Below, in pieces: positions 42,051 through 50,837 of a stretch of 64,000 nucleotides of DNA. The notes beneath the pieces are model-generated. The model made no database searches. It saw only the letters and a program-made list of their open reading frames with translations, and had not been told where the DNA came from. Both the position numbers and the translations under genes were made by a program. Each line of letters begins with the position of its first letter. Positions within the stretch are counted from its first letter, which is position 1. Source of the DNA: an uncultured Serinicoccus sp. (GTDB lineage Bacteria > Actinomycetota > Actinomycetes > Actinomycetales > Dermatophilaceae); the NCBI RefSeq assembly GCF_947500995.1, contig NZ_CANMUA010000002.1, positions 417,972 to 481,971 of the forward strand, given 5' to 3'.

Positions 42051-42973
42051 CAGTTCCTCACTCCCTCGGGCAGCTTGTCCTGCTGGTCGGGCTGCAGCTC
42101 GTACTGGTCGAGGTCAGGCCCCAGCTGCCCGGTGTTGCCCGACTCCTCGAGACCGGCGATGAAGGCGTCGTACTCTTCCTCCGAGACGACCTCAACGTTG
42201 AAGAGCATCTGCGAGTGGTAGGCGCCGCAGAGCTCGGCGCACTTGCCGGCGAAGGTGCCCTCCTCGGTGGTGGTGACCTGGAAGATGTTGACCCGCCCCG
42301 GGACAATATCCAGCTTCTGCAGGAAGTTGACGACCCAGAAGGAGTGGATGACGTCACGCGAGGTGAGGACGAACTCGACCCGGCTGTCGACCGGCAGCAC
42401 GAGCGTCGGGAGGGTCTCCGGGACCCCCTCCTCACCCTCGGTCAGCGCGTCGGCCTGCTCCCCGGTGACGAAGACCTGCTCGTTGACGTAGTTGAAGTCC
42501 CAGCTCCACTTCTTGCCCGCGACGTTGACGACGACGTCGGGCTCAGGCTCGGTGTCCAGCATGGCGTTTTGGAGCGGGACGGTCTGACCGAACATCGCGG
42601 CGACCATGAGGATCGGCACCACGGTGTAGAGGATCTCGAAGGGCACGTGGTAGCGGAACTGCACCGGCACGTCGTCCTCACGCCGACGCCGGTAGGCGAA
42701 GACCGCCCACAGGATGAGGAACCAGACCAGTCCCCCCACGGCCAGCGCCGCGATCCAGGTGGCGTTCCAGAAGCCGATGACGTCCGTGCCGACCTCGGTC
42801 GCGGGCTCGGGGAGGTATCCGCGGGTGACGTCGCCACACCCGGAGAGCACTGCCGTGCCCGTTCCGGCGGCGATCAGGACGACCGCCCGGCGTCTCAGGG
42901 ACCCGGCCGGGGCCACTCGTCGTTCGGTCCGTGGCACAGATCCACCTCTTGCTGCTGGGACGGTCGGCTTCAC
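42050..42973 (-). CDS. ctaC: Cytochrome c oxidase subunit II, lipoprotein
   Basis: 307 residues. A basic N-terminus and lipobox LSGC (Cys46) mark a lipoprotein signal. Two membrane helices (about 67-88 and 108-130) and the CuA cupredoxin domain follow; CuA ligands are in [12 protein letters not shown] (about 242-253) with VIHSFWVV upstream. It accepts electrons from QcrC. GTG 42973 is 7 nt after a TAGAGT box, a leaderless start, immediately downstream of the aat stop codon, so the operon has its own promoter. Confidence 0.95.
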   Translation of the reverse strand: MKPTVPAARGGSVPRTERRVAPAGSLRRRAVVLIAAGTGTAVLSGCGDVTRGYLPEPATEVGTDVIGFWNATWIAALAVGGLVWFLILWAVFAYRRRREDDVPVQFRYHVPFEILYTVVPILMVAAMFGQTVPLQNAMLDTEPEPDVVVNVAGKKWSWDFNYVNEQVFVTGEQADALTEGEEGVPETLPTLVLPVDSRVEFVLTSRDVIHSFWVVNFLQKLDIVPGRVNIFQVTTTEEGTFAGKCAELCGAYHSQMLFNVEVVSEEEYDAFIAGLEESGNTGQLGPDLDQYELQPDQQDKLPEGVRN

Positions 42974-42980
42974 GCCAGAC

Positions 42981-42986
42981 ACTCTA
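42981..42986 (-). promoter_or_regulatory. -10 box of a leaderless promoter (ctaCDF operon)
   Basis: TAGAGT on the minus strand, 7 nt before GTG 42973 and 4 bp beyond the aat TGA. Confidence 0.65.
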
Positions 42987-42989
42987 CCC

Positions 42990-43775
42990 TCACCAGGTGG
43001 CTGCGGCTCTGCCACCGGGGGGTATGCCGCGCCACCGGCTGGGCAGGTCCTGTGCCACCCGGTCCCGGAGCAGGTCCAGGTAGGTCCTCCGGTCGACCGA
43101 CCTGACCCCCAGCGAGCGCAGGTGGGCGGTCTGCCACTGGACGTCCAGCAGCCACGGCTCGCCGTCCTCGGACAGCACGGCGACGAGCTCGTGCAGGGCC
43201 GCCTTGGAGGCGTCGGGGGCCCGGTGGAACATCGACTCACCGGCGAAGAGGCGGCCGACCGCCAGCCCGTAGACGCCGCCGACGAGCTCGTCCCCGCGCC
43301 ATACCTCGATCGAGTGCGCCCACCCCAGCTCGTGCAGCGCGCCGTACGCCTCGGCGATGTCCCGGGTGATCCAGCCGCCGTCCCGGCGAGGGTCGGCGCA
43401 CCCCTCGACGACGGCGCCGAACGCCTGGTCGACGGTCGCCCGCCACCCCCGGCTCGCGCGGCGGGCGGAGCGGCTCACGTGCAGGTCCCCCGGGAGCAGC
43501 ACCCCCCGGGGGTCCGGCGACCACCACCCGATGGGAGGTGCCCCGCCGTCCCCCAGGCCCATGGGGAACAGGCCGGCGCGGTAGGCCGCGAGGACGGTTC
43601 CCGGCTCGAGGTCGGCGCCGACCCCCACCAGGTCCTCCCCCGGCAGGGCACCCGCGGTGGTCAGCTCCCAGGGGGTGGGATCGGGCTCCACCGGACCTCC
43701 GGCGGCTACACCGCCAGCGGCTGCGCCGTCACCGGCTGCGCCGGGTACTGCTCCGCGCTCGCTCCGCTCGCCCAT
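42990..43775 (-). CDS. aat: Leucyl/phenylalanyl-tRNA-protein transferase
   Basis: 261 residues. The core begins TPWELTTAGALPGEDLVGVGADLEPGTVLAAYRAGLFPMG and includes WWSPDPRGVLL, GWAHSIEVW, GVYGLAVGRLFAGESMFHR and LLDVQWQTAHLRSLG, the family's substrate-binding blocks. It attaches Leu or Phe from tRNA to N-terminal Lys/Arg of proteins for ClpS/ClpAP-type degradation (N-degron pathway). ATG 43775 gives a ~32-residue Gly/Ala-rich extension before the core; AAGGAC precedes it. Confidence 0.93.
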   Translation of the reverse strand: MGERSERGAVPGAAGDGAAAGGVAAGGPVEPDPTPWELTTAGALPGEDLVGVGADLEPGTVLAAYRAGLFPMGLGDGGAPPIGWWSPDPRGVLLPGDLHVSRSARRASRGWRATVDQAFGAVVEGCADPRRDGGWITRDIAEAYGALHELGWAHSIEVWRGDELVGGVYGLAVGRLFAGESMFHRAPDASKAALHELVAVLSEDGEPWLLDVQWQTAHLRSLGVRSVDRRTYLDLLRDRVAQDLPSRWRGIPPGGRAAATW

Positions 43776-43823
43776 TGTCCTTGTTCCGCGAAACAGGCTC
43801 GCCGGCGCTCGCGTTCCGCGGGG

Positions 43824-44174
43824 TCAGCTGAAGCTGTCTCCGCAGGCGCAGGAGCTGCCGGCGTTGGGGTTGTCGATCGTGAAGCCCTGCTTCTCGATCG
43901 TGTCGGCGAAGTCGATCGACGCGCCGTCGAGATAGGGGGCGCTCATCCGGTCCACGACGACCTCGACACCGTCGAAGTCGGCGACCAGGTCGCCGTCGAG
44001 GGTGCGCTCGTCGAAGTAGAGCTGGTAGATGAGCCCCGAGCAACCGCCCGGCTGCACCCCGATCCGCAGGCGCAGGTCGTCGCGACCCTCCTGCTCGAGC
44101 AGGCTCTTGACCTTGCCCGCCGCGAGGTCGCTGAGGGTGACGCCGTGGCTCTTGGTGGTCTGGGTCTCGGTCAT
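43824..44174 (-). CDS. erpA: Iron-sulfur cluster insertion protein ErpA (HesB/IscA family)
   Basis: 116 residues. The three conserved Cys are in GGCSGLIYQL and the C-terminal SSCACGD. An A-type carrier delivering Fe-S clusters, plausibly to LipA and the Rieske protein encoded nearby. ATG 44174 with AGAGGA upstream. Order erpA-glycerate kinase matches Rv2204c-Rv2205c. Confidence 0.94.
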   Translation of the reverse strand: MTETQTTKSHGVTLSDLAAGKVKSLLEQEGRDDLRLRIGVQPGGCSGLIYQLYFDERTLDGDLVADFDGVEVVVDRMSAPYLDGASIDFADTIEKQGFTIDNPNAGSSCACGDSFS

Positions 44175-44219
44175 GCGCTGGGGTCCTCTCGTGAGGGGAA
44201 GTCGTGCACGTGGAACGTC

Positions 44220-44255
44220 ACCCTGGGGCGATCCTGTTCCCGTCCACGCCAGGGT
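44220..44255. terminator. Possible terminator after the trpS-glycerate kinase operon
   Basis: ACCCTGG and CCAGGGT form a 7 bp stem around a 22 nt loop in the 84 bp gap before erpA. Weak evidence. Confidence 0.3.
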
Positions 44256-44258
44256 ACG

Positions 44259-45362
44259 TCACCGGGGTCCGGGCGGCGTCCAGGTGCGGGCGACCCGCCC
44301 CGCCAGGTCCGCCAGGTCCTCCCCCGGCCGCAGTCCGTAGGAACCGCTCACCCCCAGCGACATGCCTTCCCGACGACCGACCGCGACCTCGCGGGCGAGC
44401 ACGACCGTGGGGGCGGCGACCTCGGAGGCCGCGCGGGCCGTGTCGGGGACCACTCCCGCGTGGACGGTGGTGTAGTCGTAGGTCTCGGTGACGAGCACGA
44501 CGAGCGCCCCGGCCAGCCGGGCACCGACGCCGAGGTCCTCGAGCAGCAGGCGGGGTCCGGTGTCGGTGCGCGCCCCGAGCAGCTGCAGGGCGTACCCGAT
44601 CCCCCCGGCCACCCCCGACCCCGGGGACCGTTCCGGGCGGCGGGGCAGCCCGGTCAGCAGGTCCCGGGGCGGGGGCAGCAGCGCGTTGACGCGGTCGGTG
44701 AGCATCCCGAGCTCGGTCTCCAGCCGCTGGGTCACCGCGGGAGCCACCCCCAGCTCGCCGAGCGAGGCGCTCGCCCCGTGGAAACCGAGCAGCGACGCCT
44801 CGGTGGTCGTCGCGAGGACCAGCGCGGTGTCGGTCCACTCCTTCCGGACGGCGGCCAGGTGCTCCAGGTCGGCGCCGGCACCGAGCTCGGCGAGCAGGCC
44901 ACGGCCGCCGTCGTGCGCGGCCGCCTGGCCGGCGCCCACGACGACGCGGCCGACCCCCAGGTCCCGGGCGTGGCGCAGCAGCACGCCGACCCCGGCACTG
45001 GTGAGGCCGACCGGGTCCGCCAGCCGGCTCGCGTCCACGAGGTGGCGTCCGACGACCTGCGCCGTGTCGAGGTAGGCCGAGGCCTCCTTCCCCTCGCCGA
45101 CGACGGCGATCGCCGCAGGCACCTCGCGCCCGGCCGGGTCGGGCACGAGGACGGGGTGGGTCGTCGCCGGGACGCCGGAGGAGGCGGCGCGCTCGGCCAC
45201 GGCCGCGGCGAAACCGGCTCCCCCGTCGTGCAGCAGGTGCGCCTCGACCTGGGCGTGCGGGGCCGCCCGGCGCCAGCCCCCCGCCACGGCCTCCAAGGTG
45301 CCCGGCGGCAGCCGGTCACCGGAACGGTCGACGACGACGACCACGCGTGGCGTGCGCACCAT
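44259..45362 (-). CDS. Glycerate kinase family protein (Rv2205c-like)
   Basis: 367 residues with the glycerate kinase type-1 layout: a short N-terminal VVVVVDRSGDRLPPGTL, the central LEDLGVGARLAGALVVLVTETYDYTT and RLETELGMLTDRVNALLP. The usual GGSATNDGG loop is not readable in canonical form (VGAGQAAAHDGGRGLLAELG stands at that place), so catalytic competence is uncertain. Would phosphorylate D-glycerate. ATG 45362 has GAGGGG upstream and is 25 bp from the trpS stop, suggesting one transcript. Confidence 0.78.
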   Translation of the reverse strand: MVRTPRVVVVVDRSGDRLPPGTLEAVAGGWRRAAPHAQVEAHLLHDGGAGFAAAVAERAASSGVPATTHPVLVPDPAGREVPAAIAVVGEGKEASAYLDTAQVVGRHLVDASRLADPVGLTSAGVGVLLRHARDLGVGRVVVGAGQAAAHDGGRGLLAELGAGADLEHLAAVRKEWTDTALVLATTTEASLLGFHGASASLGELGVAPAVTQRLETELGMLTDRVNALLPPPRDLLTGLPRRPERSPGSGVAGGIGYALQLLGARTDTGPRLLLEDLGVGARLAGALVVLVTETYDYTTVHAGVVPDTARAASEVAAPTVVLAREVAVGRREGMSLGVSGSYGLRPGEDLADLAGRVARTWTPPGPR

Positions 45363-45387
45363 CAGTGCCCCTCGTCGGCGCGGGGAC

Positions 45388-46527
45388 TCAGGAGTAGACC
45401 ATCTGCATGGCCTCGCGCACCTCGGCCAAGGTGGCCTCGGCCACCTCGTTCGCGTGCGCGTTGCCGGCCGCGAGGACCCGCCGCAGCTCGGCCGGGTCCG
45501 CCTCCAGCTCGGCCCGGCGGGCCCTCAGCGGGGCGAGGTGCTCGTTGACGGCCTCGGTGACCACCCGCTTGAGGGCACCGGACCCGCCGTCCCCGATCTC
45601 CTCGGCGACGGCGTGCGGGTCGCGACCCGTCGTCAGGGAGGCCAGCAGCACGAGGTTGGACACCTCCGGGCGCCCGACCGGGTCGTAGGTGATGTGCCGG
45701 TGGGGGTCGGTCACGGCCTTCTTCACGGCGCGTGCGGTGTCGTCGGCGCTCATCCGCAGCTCGATGACGTTGCCCCGGGACTTGCTCATCTTCTGCCCGT
45801 CCGTGCCCAGCAGGTTCGGCACCTCGGAGAGCAGCGCGTCGGGTGTGGGGAAGACCGGCGCCGAGCCGTCCCCGGCCCGGCCGTAGCGCTCGTCGAAGCG
45901 GCGGGCCACCACCCGGGTCTGCTCCACGTGCGGGAGCTGGTCCTTGCCGACCGGGACGACGTTGGCCTTGCAGAAGAGGATGTCGGCGGCCTGGTGGACG
46001 GGGTAGGTGAGCATGAGCCCGGTCATGGGCCGGCCCCCCGTCGCGTCCTGCTCGGCCTTCACCGTCGGGTTGCGCCGCAGCTCGGCATCGGTGACCAGCG
46101 ACAGGAAGGGGAGCAGCAGCTGGTTGAGCGCGGGCACCTGGGAGTGCGCGAAGATCGTCGTGCGCGCCGGGTCGACCCCCACCGCGAGGTAGTCGGCGAG
46201 CAGCGAGAACACCCGCTCCTGGATCGAGTCGACGGTGTCCCGGTCGGTGATGACCTGGTAGTCGGCGATGAGCACCCAGGTGTCCACGCCCTGGTCCTGC
46301 AGCGAGACCCGGTTGCGCAGGCTGCCGAAGTAGTGCCCCAGGTGCAGGTGGCCCGTGGGGCGGTCCCCGGTGAGCATCCGGTAGCGGGACGGGTGGTGCT
46401 CCAGGTCGGCCCGGATCTGCTCGCTCCGGGCCACGCTGCGTTGCAGCGAGGCCTCGGACGTGGAGTCCGACAGCGCCTCGCTGCCGGGCTCGTCCTGCGG
46501 TCGGGTCGTCTGGGGCTCGGTGGTCAC
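45388..46527 (-). CDS. trpS: Tryptophanyl-tRNA synthetase
   Basis: 379 residues. Class I motifs are GHLHLGHYFGSL (HIGH, about residue 61) and GQKMSKSRGN (KMSKS, about residue 246), with GLMLTYPVHQAADIL in between. It charges tRNA-Trp. The family core starts RYRMLTGDRPTGHLHLG; GTG 46527 gives a ~45-residue Ser/Thr/Glu-rich extension. A TACCAT box lies 8 nt before this GTG, so the message is likely leaderless or nearly so. Confidence 0.95.
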   Translation of the reverse strand: MTTEPQTTRPQDEPGSEALSDSTSEASLQRSVARSEQIRADLEHHPSRYRMLTGDRPTGHLHLGHYFGSLRNRVSLQDQGVDTWVLIADYQVITDRDTVDSIQERVFSLLADYLAVGVDPARTTIFAHSQVPALNQLLLPFLSLVTDAELRRNPTVKAEQDATGGRPMTGLMLTYPVHQAADILFCKANVVPVGKDQLPHVEQTRVVARRFDERYGRAGDGSAPVFPTPDALLSEVPNLLGTDGQKMSKSRGNVIELRMSADDTARAVKKAVTDPHRHITYDPVGRPEVSNLVLLASLTTGRDPHAVAEEIGDGGSGALKRVVTEAVNEHLAPLRARRAELEADPAELRRVLAAGNAHANEVAEATLAEVREAMQMVYS

Positions 46528-46579
46528 GACGAGTGATGGTAGCCACCCGCGCCGCCGGTGCGGCGCGGGTGGTCCGGCC

Positions 46580-47545
46580 TCAGCCCAGCGACTCCCGACC
46601 GTGCGGCGTGGTCCAGCCGCTGGTGTCCGGCCCCAGCGGGACCACACCGGTCGGGTTGATGTCGCGGTGCGTGGCGTAGTAGTGCGCCTTGACGTGCTCC
46701 AGGTCGACGGTCGAGCCGAAGTCCCACGTCTGCCACAGGTCCCGGGCGTAGGCCCACAGGACCGGCATCTCGGTCAGCTTGTGCCGGTTGCACTTGAAGT
46801 GTCCGTGGTAGGCCGCGTCGAAGCGCACGAGCGTCGGCCACAGCCGCACGTCGGCGAGGGTCAGCTGGTCGCCGACGAGGTACCGCTGGTCCGCCAGCCG
46901 CTCGGAGAGCCAGTCGAGACGGGAGAAGAGCTGCTCGAAGGCCTCGTCGTAGGCCTCCTGGGAGCCGGCGAAGCCGCAGCGGTAGACCCCGTTGTTGACG
47001 TCGGCGTAGACGAGGTCGGAGACCTCCTCGATCTCGTCCCGCAGGTGCTCGGGCCACAGGTCCGGGGCATCGGGGGCGTGGTGCTCGCCCCACTCCGTGA
47101 CGAGGTCCTTGACCATCTGGTGGAAGTCGTTGGTCACCACCTGGCCGGTCGTGGTGTCGACGAAGGCCGGCACGGTGACGCCGGAGTCCGGGTAGCCCTC
47201 GGGTCGGGCGTCGTAGGCGTCCTTGAGCTTGGGGATGCCGAGCACCGGGTCCACGCCGCCGGGGTCGAGGTCGAAGGTCCAGGAGTCCTCGTCGTGCACC
47301 GGCCCGGCGACCGCCATGCTGATGACGTCCTCGAGCCCCAGCAGGTGACGGGTCAGGATCGTCCGGTGGGCCCACGGGCAGGCCCGGGAGACCGCCAGGC
47401 GGTAGCGGCCGGGCTCCACCGGGAAGCCGTCCCGCCCGTCCCGGGTGATCCGCTCGGGGATGTAGTGGCTCTTGCGCTCGAAGCTCCCCTCGGAGCTCAC
47501 GTAGCCGGACGAGCCCTCGGAGCGGGTAGTTGAATCGTCACTCAT
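46580..47545 (-). CDS. Glutathionyl-hydroquinone reductase-like protein (ECM4/YqjG family)
   Basis: 321 residues, Omega/Xi-class glutathione transferase fold. Catalytic Cys56 lies in SRACPWAHRTIL; the C-terminal helical domain shows NNGVYRCGFAGSQEAYDEAF and GDQLTLADVRLWPTLVRFDAAYHGHFKCN, all Xi-class signatures. In actinobacteria, which use mycothiol, the enzyme may reduce mycothiolyl- rather than glutathionyl-hydroquinones (inference). ATG 47545 overlaps the M20 peptidase stop by 8 bp; ATG 47548 and 47560 are alternatives. Possibly linked to quinone detoxification. Confidence 0.9.
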   Translation of the reverse strand: MSDDSTTRSEGSSGYVSSEGSFERKSHYIPERITRDGRDGFPVEPGRYRLAVSRACPWAHRTILTRHLLGLEDVISMAVAGPVHDEDSWTFDLDPGGVDPVLGIPKLKDAYDARPEGYPDSGVTVPAFVDTTTGQVVTNDFHQMVKDLVTEWGEHHAPDAPDLWPEHLRDEIEEVSDLVYADVNNGVYRCGFAGSQEAYDEAFEQLFSRLDWLSERLADQRYLVGDQLTLADVRLWPTLVRFDAAYHGHFKCNRHKLTEMPVLWAYARDLWQTWDFGSTVDLEHVKAHYYATHRDINPTGVVPLGPDTSGWTTPHGRESLG

Positions 47546-48944
47546 CATGACCCCCATCATGCCCTGCACCCGCCAGCCGGTCCAGCAGGAGCGCCTCGGC
47601 CAGGCATACTCGCTCGAACTCGCCCAGGTGCAGGCTCTCGTTGGCGGCGTGCGCCCGGGTGTCGGGGTCCTCCACCCCGGTGACGAGGATGGCTGCGTCG
47701 GGGAAGCGCTCGGCGAAGGCCGCCACGAAGGGGATCGACCCCCCGACCCCGATGTCGACCGGGTCGACACCGTCCCAGGCGTCGCGGAAGGCCGCCCGGG
47801 CGGCGTCGTAGACCGGCCCCTGGGCGTCCGCCGCGAACCCGCGGCCGTCGTCGACCACGGAGACCCGCACCTCACACCCCCACGGCGCGTGCTCCTGCAG
47901 GTGGCGGGTGAGCGCCTCCGCGGCCCGCGCCGGGTCCTCCTCGGGGTGGATCCGCATGGACAGCTTGGCCCGCCCGACCGGGGTGAGCAGGTTCGCGGCG
48001 GCGTCCACCGCGGGCGCGTCGATCCCGATGACGGTCATCGAGGGCCGGGTCCACATCCGGGACAGCAACGAGCCGGTACCGATGGTGCGGACCCCCTCCG
48101 GCAGGCCCGCGTCCGCGCGCAGGTCGTCCTCGGAGAAGTCGAGATCGGCCGCCTCCGACGTGCGCAGACCCGGGACGGCCACGTCGCCGTCCTCGTCGTG
48201 CAACGTGGCCAGCAGGCGGCACAACGCGGTGAGACCGTCGGGCACGACCCCGCCGTAGAGACCGCTGTGCAGACCGTGCTCGAGGGCCCGCACCTCCACG
48301 ACCACCCGCACCATGCCGCGCAGGGTCGTCGTGAGCGCAGGCACCCCGATCTTCCAGTTGTGCGAGTCGGCCAGCACGATGGCATCGCACTCGAGGTCCG
48401 CCCCGTGCGCCTCCAGGATGCGGGGCAGCGAGTCCGAGCCCACCTCCTCCTCACCCTCCACGAAGACGGTCACGCCCACGGGGGGCCGCCCAGCATGCGC
48501 CCGCAGCGCGGCGACGTGGGCCATGATCCCCGCCTTGTCGTCCGCGATCCCCCGGGCGTACAAGCGGTCCCCCACCTGGGTGGGCGAGAAGACCGGGGTG
48601 TCCCAGTCGGCGTCGTCGCCGGGGGGCTGCACGTCGTGGTGCGCGTAGAGCAGGACCGTGGGGGCACCCTGCGGCGCGCGGAGGTGGCCGATGACGGCCG
48701 GCCGCCCGCCCTCGCGCACCACCCGCACCTCCAGCCCTTCGGCCCGCAGCAGGTCGGCCGTGGCCGCTGCGCTGTCCTCGACGTGGCGCTGGTCGAAGGA
48801 GTCGAGCGACACGGAGGGGATGCGGGTGAGGGCCTCGAGGTCCGAGCGAACGCCGGGCATGAGCTCGGTCATCCGCGCGGCGAGCTCACCGGTCCGCTGC
48901 GTCGTCGTCGCCGTCGGTCGGTCGTCATCGGTGGGGGAAGTCAC
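47538..48944 (-). CDS. M20/M28-family dipeptidase
   Basis: 468 residues. Zinc ligands are in YAHHDVQPPGD, GIADDKAG, EGEEEVGS and LADSHNWKIG; the second domain (GLHSGLYGGVVPDGLTAL) is the dimerisation lid. It cleaves dipeptides or acyl-amino acids in the cytoplasm. GTG 48944 is 7 nt after TACCCT, a leaderless start, and is divergent from the DUF3043 gene 58 bp away. First gene of a two-gene operon with the hydroquinone reductase-like gene. Confidence 0.92.
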   Translation of the reverse strand: MTSPTDDDRPTATTTQRTGELAARMTELMPGVRSDLEALTRIPSVSLDSFDQRHVEDSAAATADLLRAEGLEVRVVREGGRPAVIGHLRAPQGAPTVLLYAHHDVQPPGDDADWDTPVFSPTQVGDRLYARGIADDKAGIMAHVAALRAHAGRPPVGVTVFVEGEEEVGSDSLPRILEAHGADLECDAIVLADSHNWKIGVPALTTTLRGMVRVVVEVRALEHGLHSGLYGGVVPDGLTALCRLLATLHDEDGDVAVPGLRTSEAADLDFSEDDLRADAGLPEGVRTIGTGSLLSRMWTRPSMTVIGIDAPAVDAAANLLTPVGRAKLSMRIHPEEDPARAAEALTRHLQEHAPWGCEVRVSVVDDGRGFAADAQGPVYDAARAAFRDAWDGVDPVDIGVGGSIPFVAAFAERFPDAAILVTGVEDPDTRAHAANESLHLGEFERVCLAEALLLDRLAGAGHDGGHDE

Positions 48945-48951
48945 GCGGCCC

Positions 48952-48957
48952 AGGGTA
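48952..48957 (-). promoter_or_regulatory. -10 box of a leaderless promoter (M20 peptidase)
   Basis: TACCCT on the minus strand, 7 nt before GTG 48944. Confidence 0.62.
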
Positions 48958-48989
48958 ACGACGCGGGCGGTCCGGCACCGGGCGACCAG

Positions 48990-48995
48990 TAGACT
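48990..48995 (+). promoter_or_regulatory. -10 box of a leaderless promoter (DUF3043)
   Basis: TAGACT followed by 7 nt and GTG 49003; identical in box and spacing to the PASTA kinase promoter. Confidence 0.66.
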
Positions 48996-49002
48996 GCCTC
49001 CT

Positions 49003-49596
49003 GTGCTGTTCGGGAAGAAGTCGACCGAGGTGGCCCCGGTACCGGTGACCACCGCTCCGCCGACCGACCCGGCGCGGCCGGGCGGCAAGGGCCGCCCCAC
49101 CCCACGGCGGCGGGACGCCGAGGCGGCCAACCGCCGCCCCCTCGTGGTCGACCGCAAGGCGCAGACCGCCGAGCAGAAGGCGAAGGTCCGCGCCGAGCGC
49201 GCCCGGGTCCGCGAGGCCATGCTGGACGGCGAGGAGAAGTACCTGCCCGCCCGCGACAAGGGTCCCGAGCGCCGCTACCTGCGCGACGCCGTGGACACCC
49301 GGTGGAACGTCGGCGAGATCCTGCTGCCCGCGATGATCCTCGTGCTGGCCATCTCCCTGCTGCCCTTCGACTGGGCCCGAGGGGGTACCTTCCTCGTCGC
49401 CTACGCCCTCATGATCTTCGGGATCGTCGACTGCTGGCTGCTGTGGCGTCGCACCCGCACCCGCTTCACGACCACCTTCGGGCACGCGCCCGGGCGGGGC
49501 TCGGCCTGGTACGTCGTGCTCCGGGCCTTCCAGATGCGCCGGAGCCGCATCCCCCGGCCGGCCGTCGACCGGGGCGCCGAGCTCCGCCGGCGCTGA
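49003..49596 (+). CDS. DUF3043 family membrane protein
   Basis: 197 residues. A basic, disordered N-terminus (FGKKSTEVAP..., KAQTAEQKAKVRAERARVREAM) precedes RRYLRDAVDTRWNVGE, then two membrane spans (about 107-122 and 127-147) and a basic C-terminus ending RGAELRRR. This is the typical actinobacterial DUF3043 layout. Function unknown. The leaderless promoter decides the GTG 49003 start. Confidence 0.9.
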   Translation: MLFGKKSTEVAPVPVTTAPPTDPARPGGKGRPTPRRRDAEAANRRPLVVDRKAQTAEQKAKVRAERARVREAMLDGEEKYLPARDKGPERRYLRDAVDTRWNVGEILLPAMILVLAISLLPFDWARGGTFLVAYALMIFGIVDCWLLWRRTRTRFTTTFGHAPGRGSAWYVVLRAFQMRRSRIPRPAVDRGAELRRR

Positions 49597-49647
49597 TCGC
49601 GACCCGGCGGCGCTGACCGGGCCGCCCGCCCTCCGGGGCCGGCCGAC

Positions 49648-50757
49648 TCAGTCGGCGGCTCCCCCCGAGACGAAGGGCGGCCTGGTCACCTCGACCGGGA
49701 CCTCACGGCCCCGGACGTCCACCACGAGCTGGTCCCCCTGCTGCACCCCGCGGTCCAGGAGGGCCAGCGCGACCCCCTGCCGGCGGGTGGGGCTGAACGT
49801 GCCGGAGGTCACCGTCCCGACCTCCTGACCGTCCCGCAGCACCTGGCACCCGGCCCGCGGGATCCCCCGGCCCGTGACCACCAGCCCGCCGGACAGCCGC
49901 GACTCCTTGGCCTCCTTCTGCGCCACCAGCGCCTCCCGGCCCCAGAACTCGGGCTTGCTCCACCCGACCGCCCAGCCGGTGCGCGCCATGACCGGCGTGA
50001 TCTGGAGGGACAGCTCGTTGCCGTGCAGGGCATACCCCATCTCGGTGCGCAGCGTGTCCCGGGCCCCCAGCCCGCAGGCCAACCCGCCCACGGGCCCCAT
50101 GGCCGTCATGAGCGCGTCCCAGAGCCCGGGCGCGTCGGCCACCGCGCACACCAGCTCGTAGCCGCGCTCGCCGGTGTAGCCGGTGCGGCACACCGTCACC
50201 GGGACCTGGCCCCACCGCGCCTCCACGAAGCTCATGTAGCCGTGCCCGGTCGGCAGGCCCACCTCTTCCATCACCTCGTCCACCCGGGGGCCTTGGAGCG
50301 CGAGGATGGCGTGGTCCTCGTGCTGGTCCTCCACCACGACCTCCTCCGGCCGGCCCGGCGCCTCCTGCAGCATCCGCACCACGGCGGCGGTGTTGGCGGC
50401 GTTGGGGATGAGGAGGACCTCGTCCTCCGAGCGCAGGTAGGCGATCATGTCGTCGACGACCCCACCGTCCTCGGCGCAGCACATCGTGTACTGCGCCTGA
50501 CCGGGCTGGATGCGGTCCAGGTCGTTGGTCAGGCAGCGGTTGAGGAAGTCCTTGGCACCCGGGCCTGAGACCGAGGCGTTGCCGAGGTGCGAGACGTCGA
50601 ACAGGCCCACGCGCTCGCGGACCGCGGTGTGCTCGGCCACGACGCCGCCGCCCGGGTACTCGATCGGCATCGACCACCCTCCGAAGTCGGCCATCTTCGC
50701 GCCCAGCGCGACATGCCTCTCGTGCAGGGGGGACGTCTTCGTCGCGGAGTCGCTCAT
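49648..50757 (-). CDS. gcvT: Aminomethyltransferase (glycine cleavage T protein)
   Basis: 369 residues. SPLHERHVALGAKMADFGGWSMPIEYPGG, GLFDVSHLGNASVSGPGAKDFL, TGYTGERGYELV and GLGARDTLRTEMGYALHGNEL are GcvT signatures for tetrahydrofolate and lipoyl-arm binding. It transfers a one-carbon unit from the lipoylated H protein to tetrahydrofolate. gcvH and gcvP are not in the window, but lipB/lipA, needed for H protein, are. ATG 50757 follows TAGGGT by 8 nt. Divergent from pepA; no glycine riboswitch fits in the 80 bp gap. Confidence 0.95.
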   Translation of the reverse strand: MSDSATKTSPLHERHVALGAKMADFGGWSMPIEYPGGGVVAEHTAVRERVGLFDVSHLGNASVSGPGAKDFLNRCLTNDLDRIQPGQAQYTMCCAEDGGVVDDMIAYLRSEDEVLLIPNAANTAAVVRMLQEAPGRPEEVVVEDQHEDHAILALQGPRVDEVMEEVGLPTGHGYMSFVEARWGQVPVTVCRTGYTGERGYELVCAVADAPGLWDALMTAMGPVGGLACGLGARDTLRTEMGYALHGNELSLQITPVMARTGWAVGWSKPEFWGREALVAQKEAKESRLSGGLVVTGRGIPRAGCQVLRDGQEVGTVTSGTFSPTRRQGVALALLDRGVQQGDQLVVDVRGREVPVEVTRPPFVSGGAAD

Positions 50758-50788
50758 GGGCAGCCACCCTAGTGGCTGCCCGGTGGCC

Positions 50789-50794
50789 TAGTCT
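50789..50794 (+). promoter_or_regulatory. Probable -10 box for pepA
   Basis: TAGTCT, giving a ~37 nt leader before ATG 50838, which has an AAGGA Shine-Dalgarno. Confidence 0.45.
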
Positions 50795-50837
50795 CGGAGC
50801 CGGACGACCCCCACCACGACGACGACAAGGACGCCCC

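Noticed and set aside
43745..43823. GAGCG/GCGAGC-rich stretch with two CGCGGAAC copies around the aat start, looking like a REP or small repeat element
   Set aside because: Only partly repeated, no second full copy found in the window, and it overlaps the aat start region; short GC-rich coincidences are expected at this composition.
50758..50837. Glycine riboswitch upstream of gcvT
   Set aside because: The region is only 80 bp, shared with the divergent pepA promoter, and no paired glycine aptamer pattern is visible.
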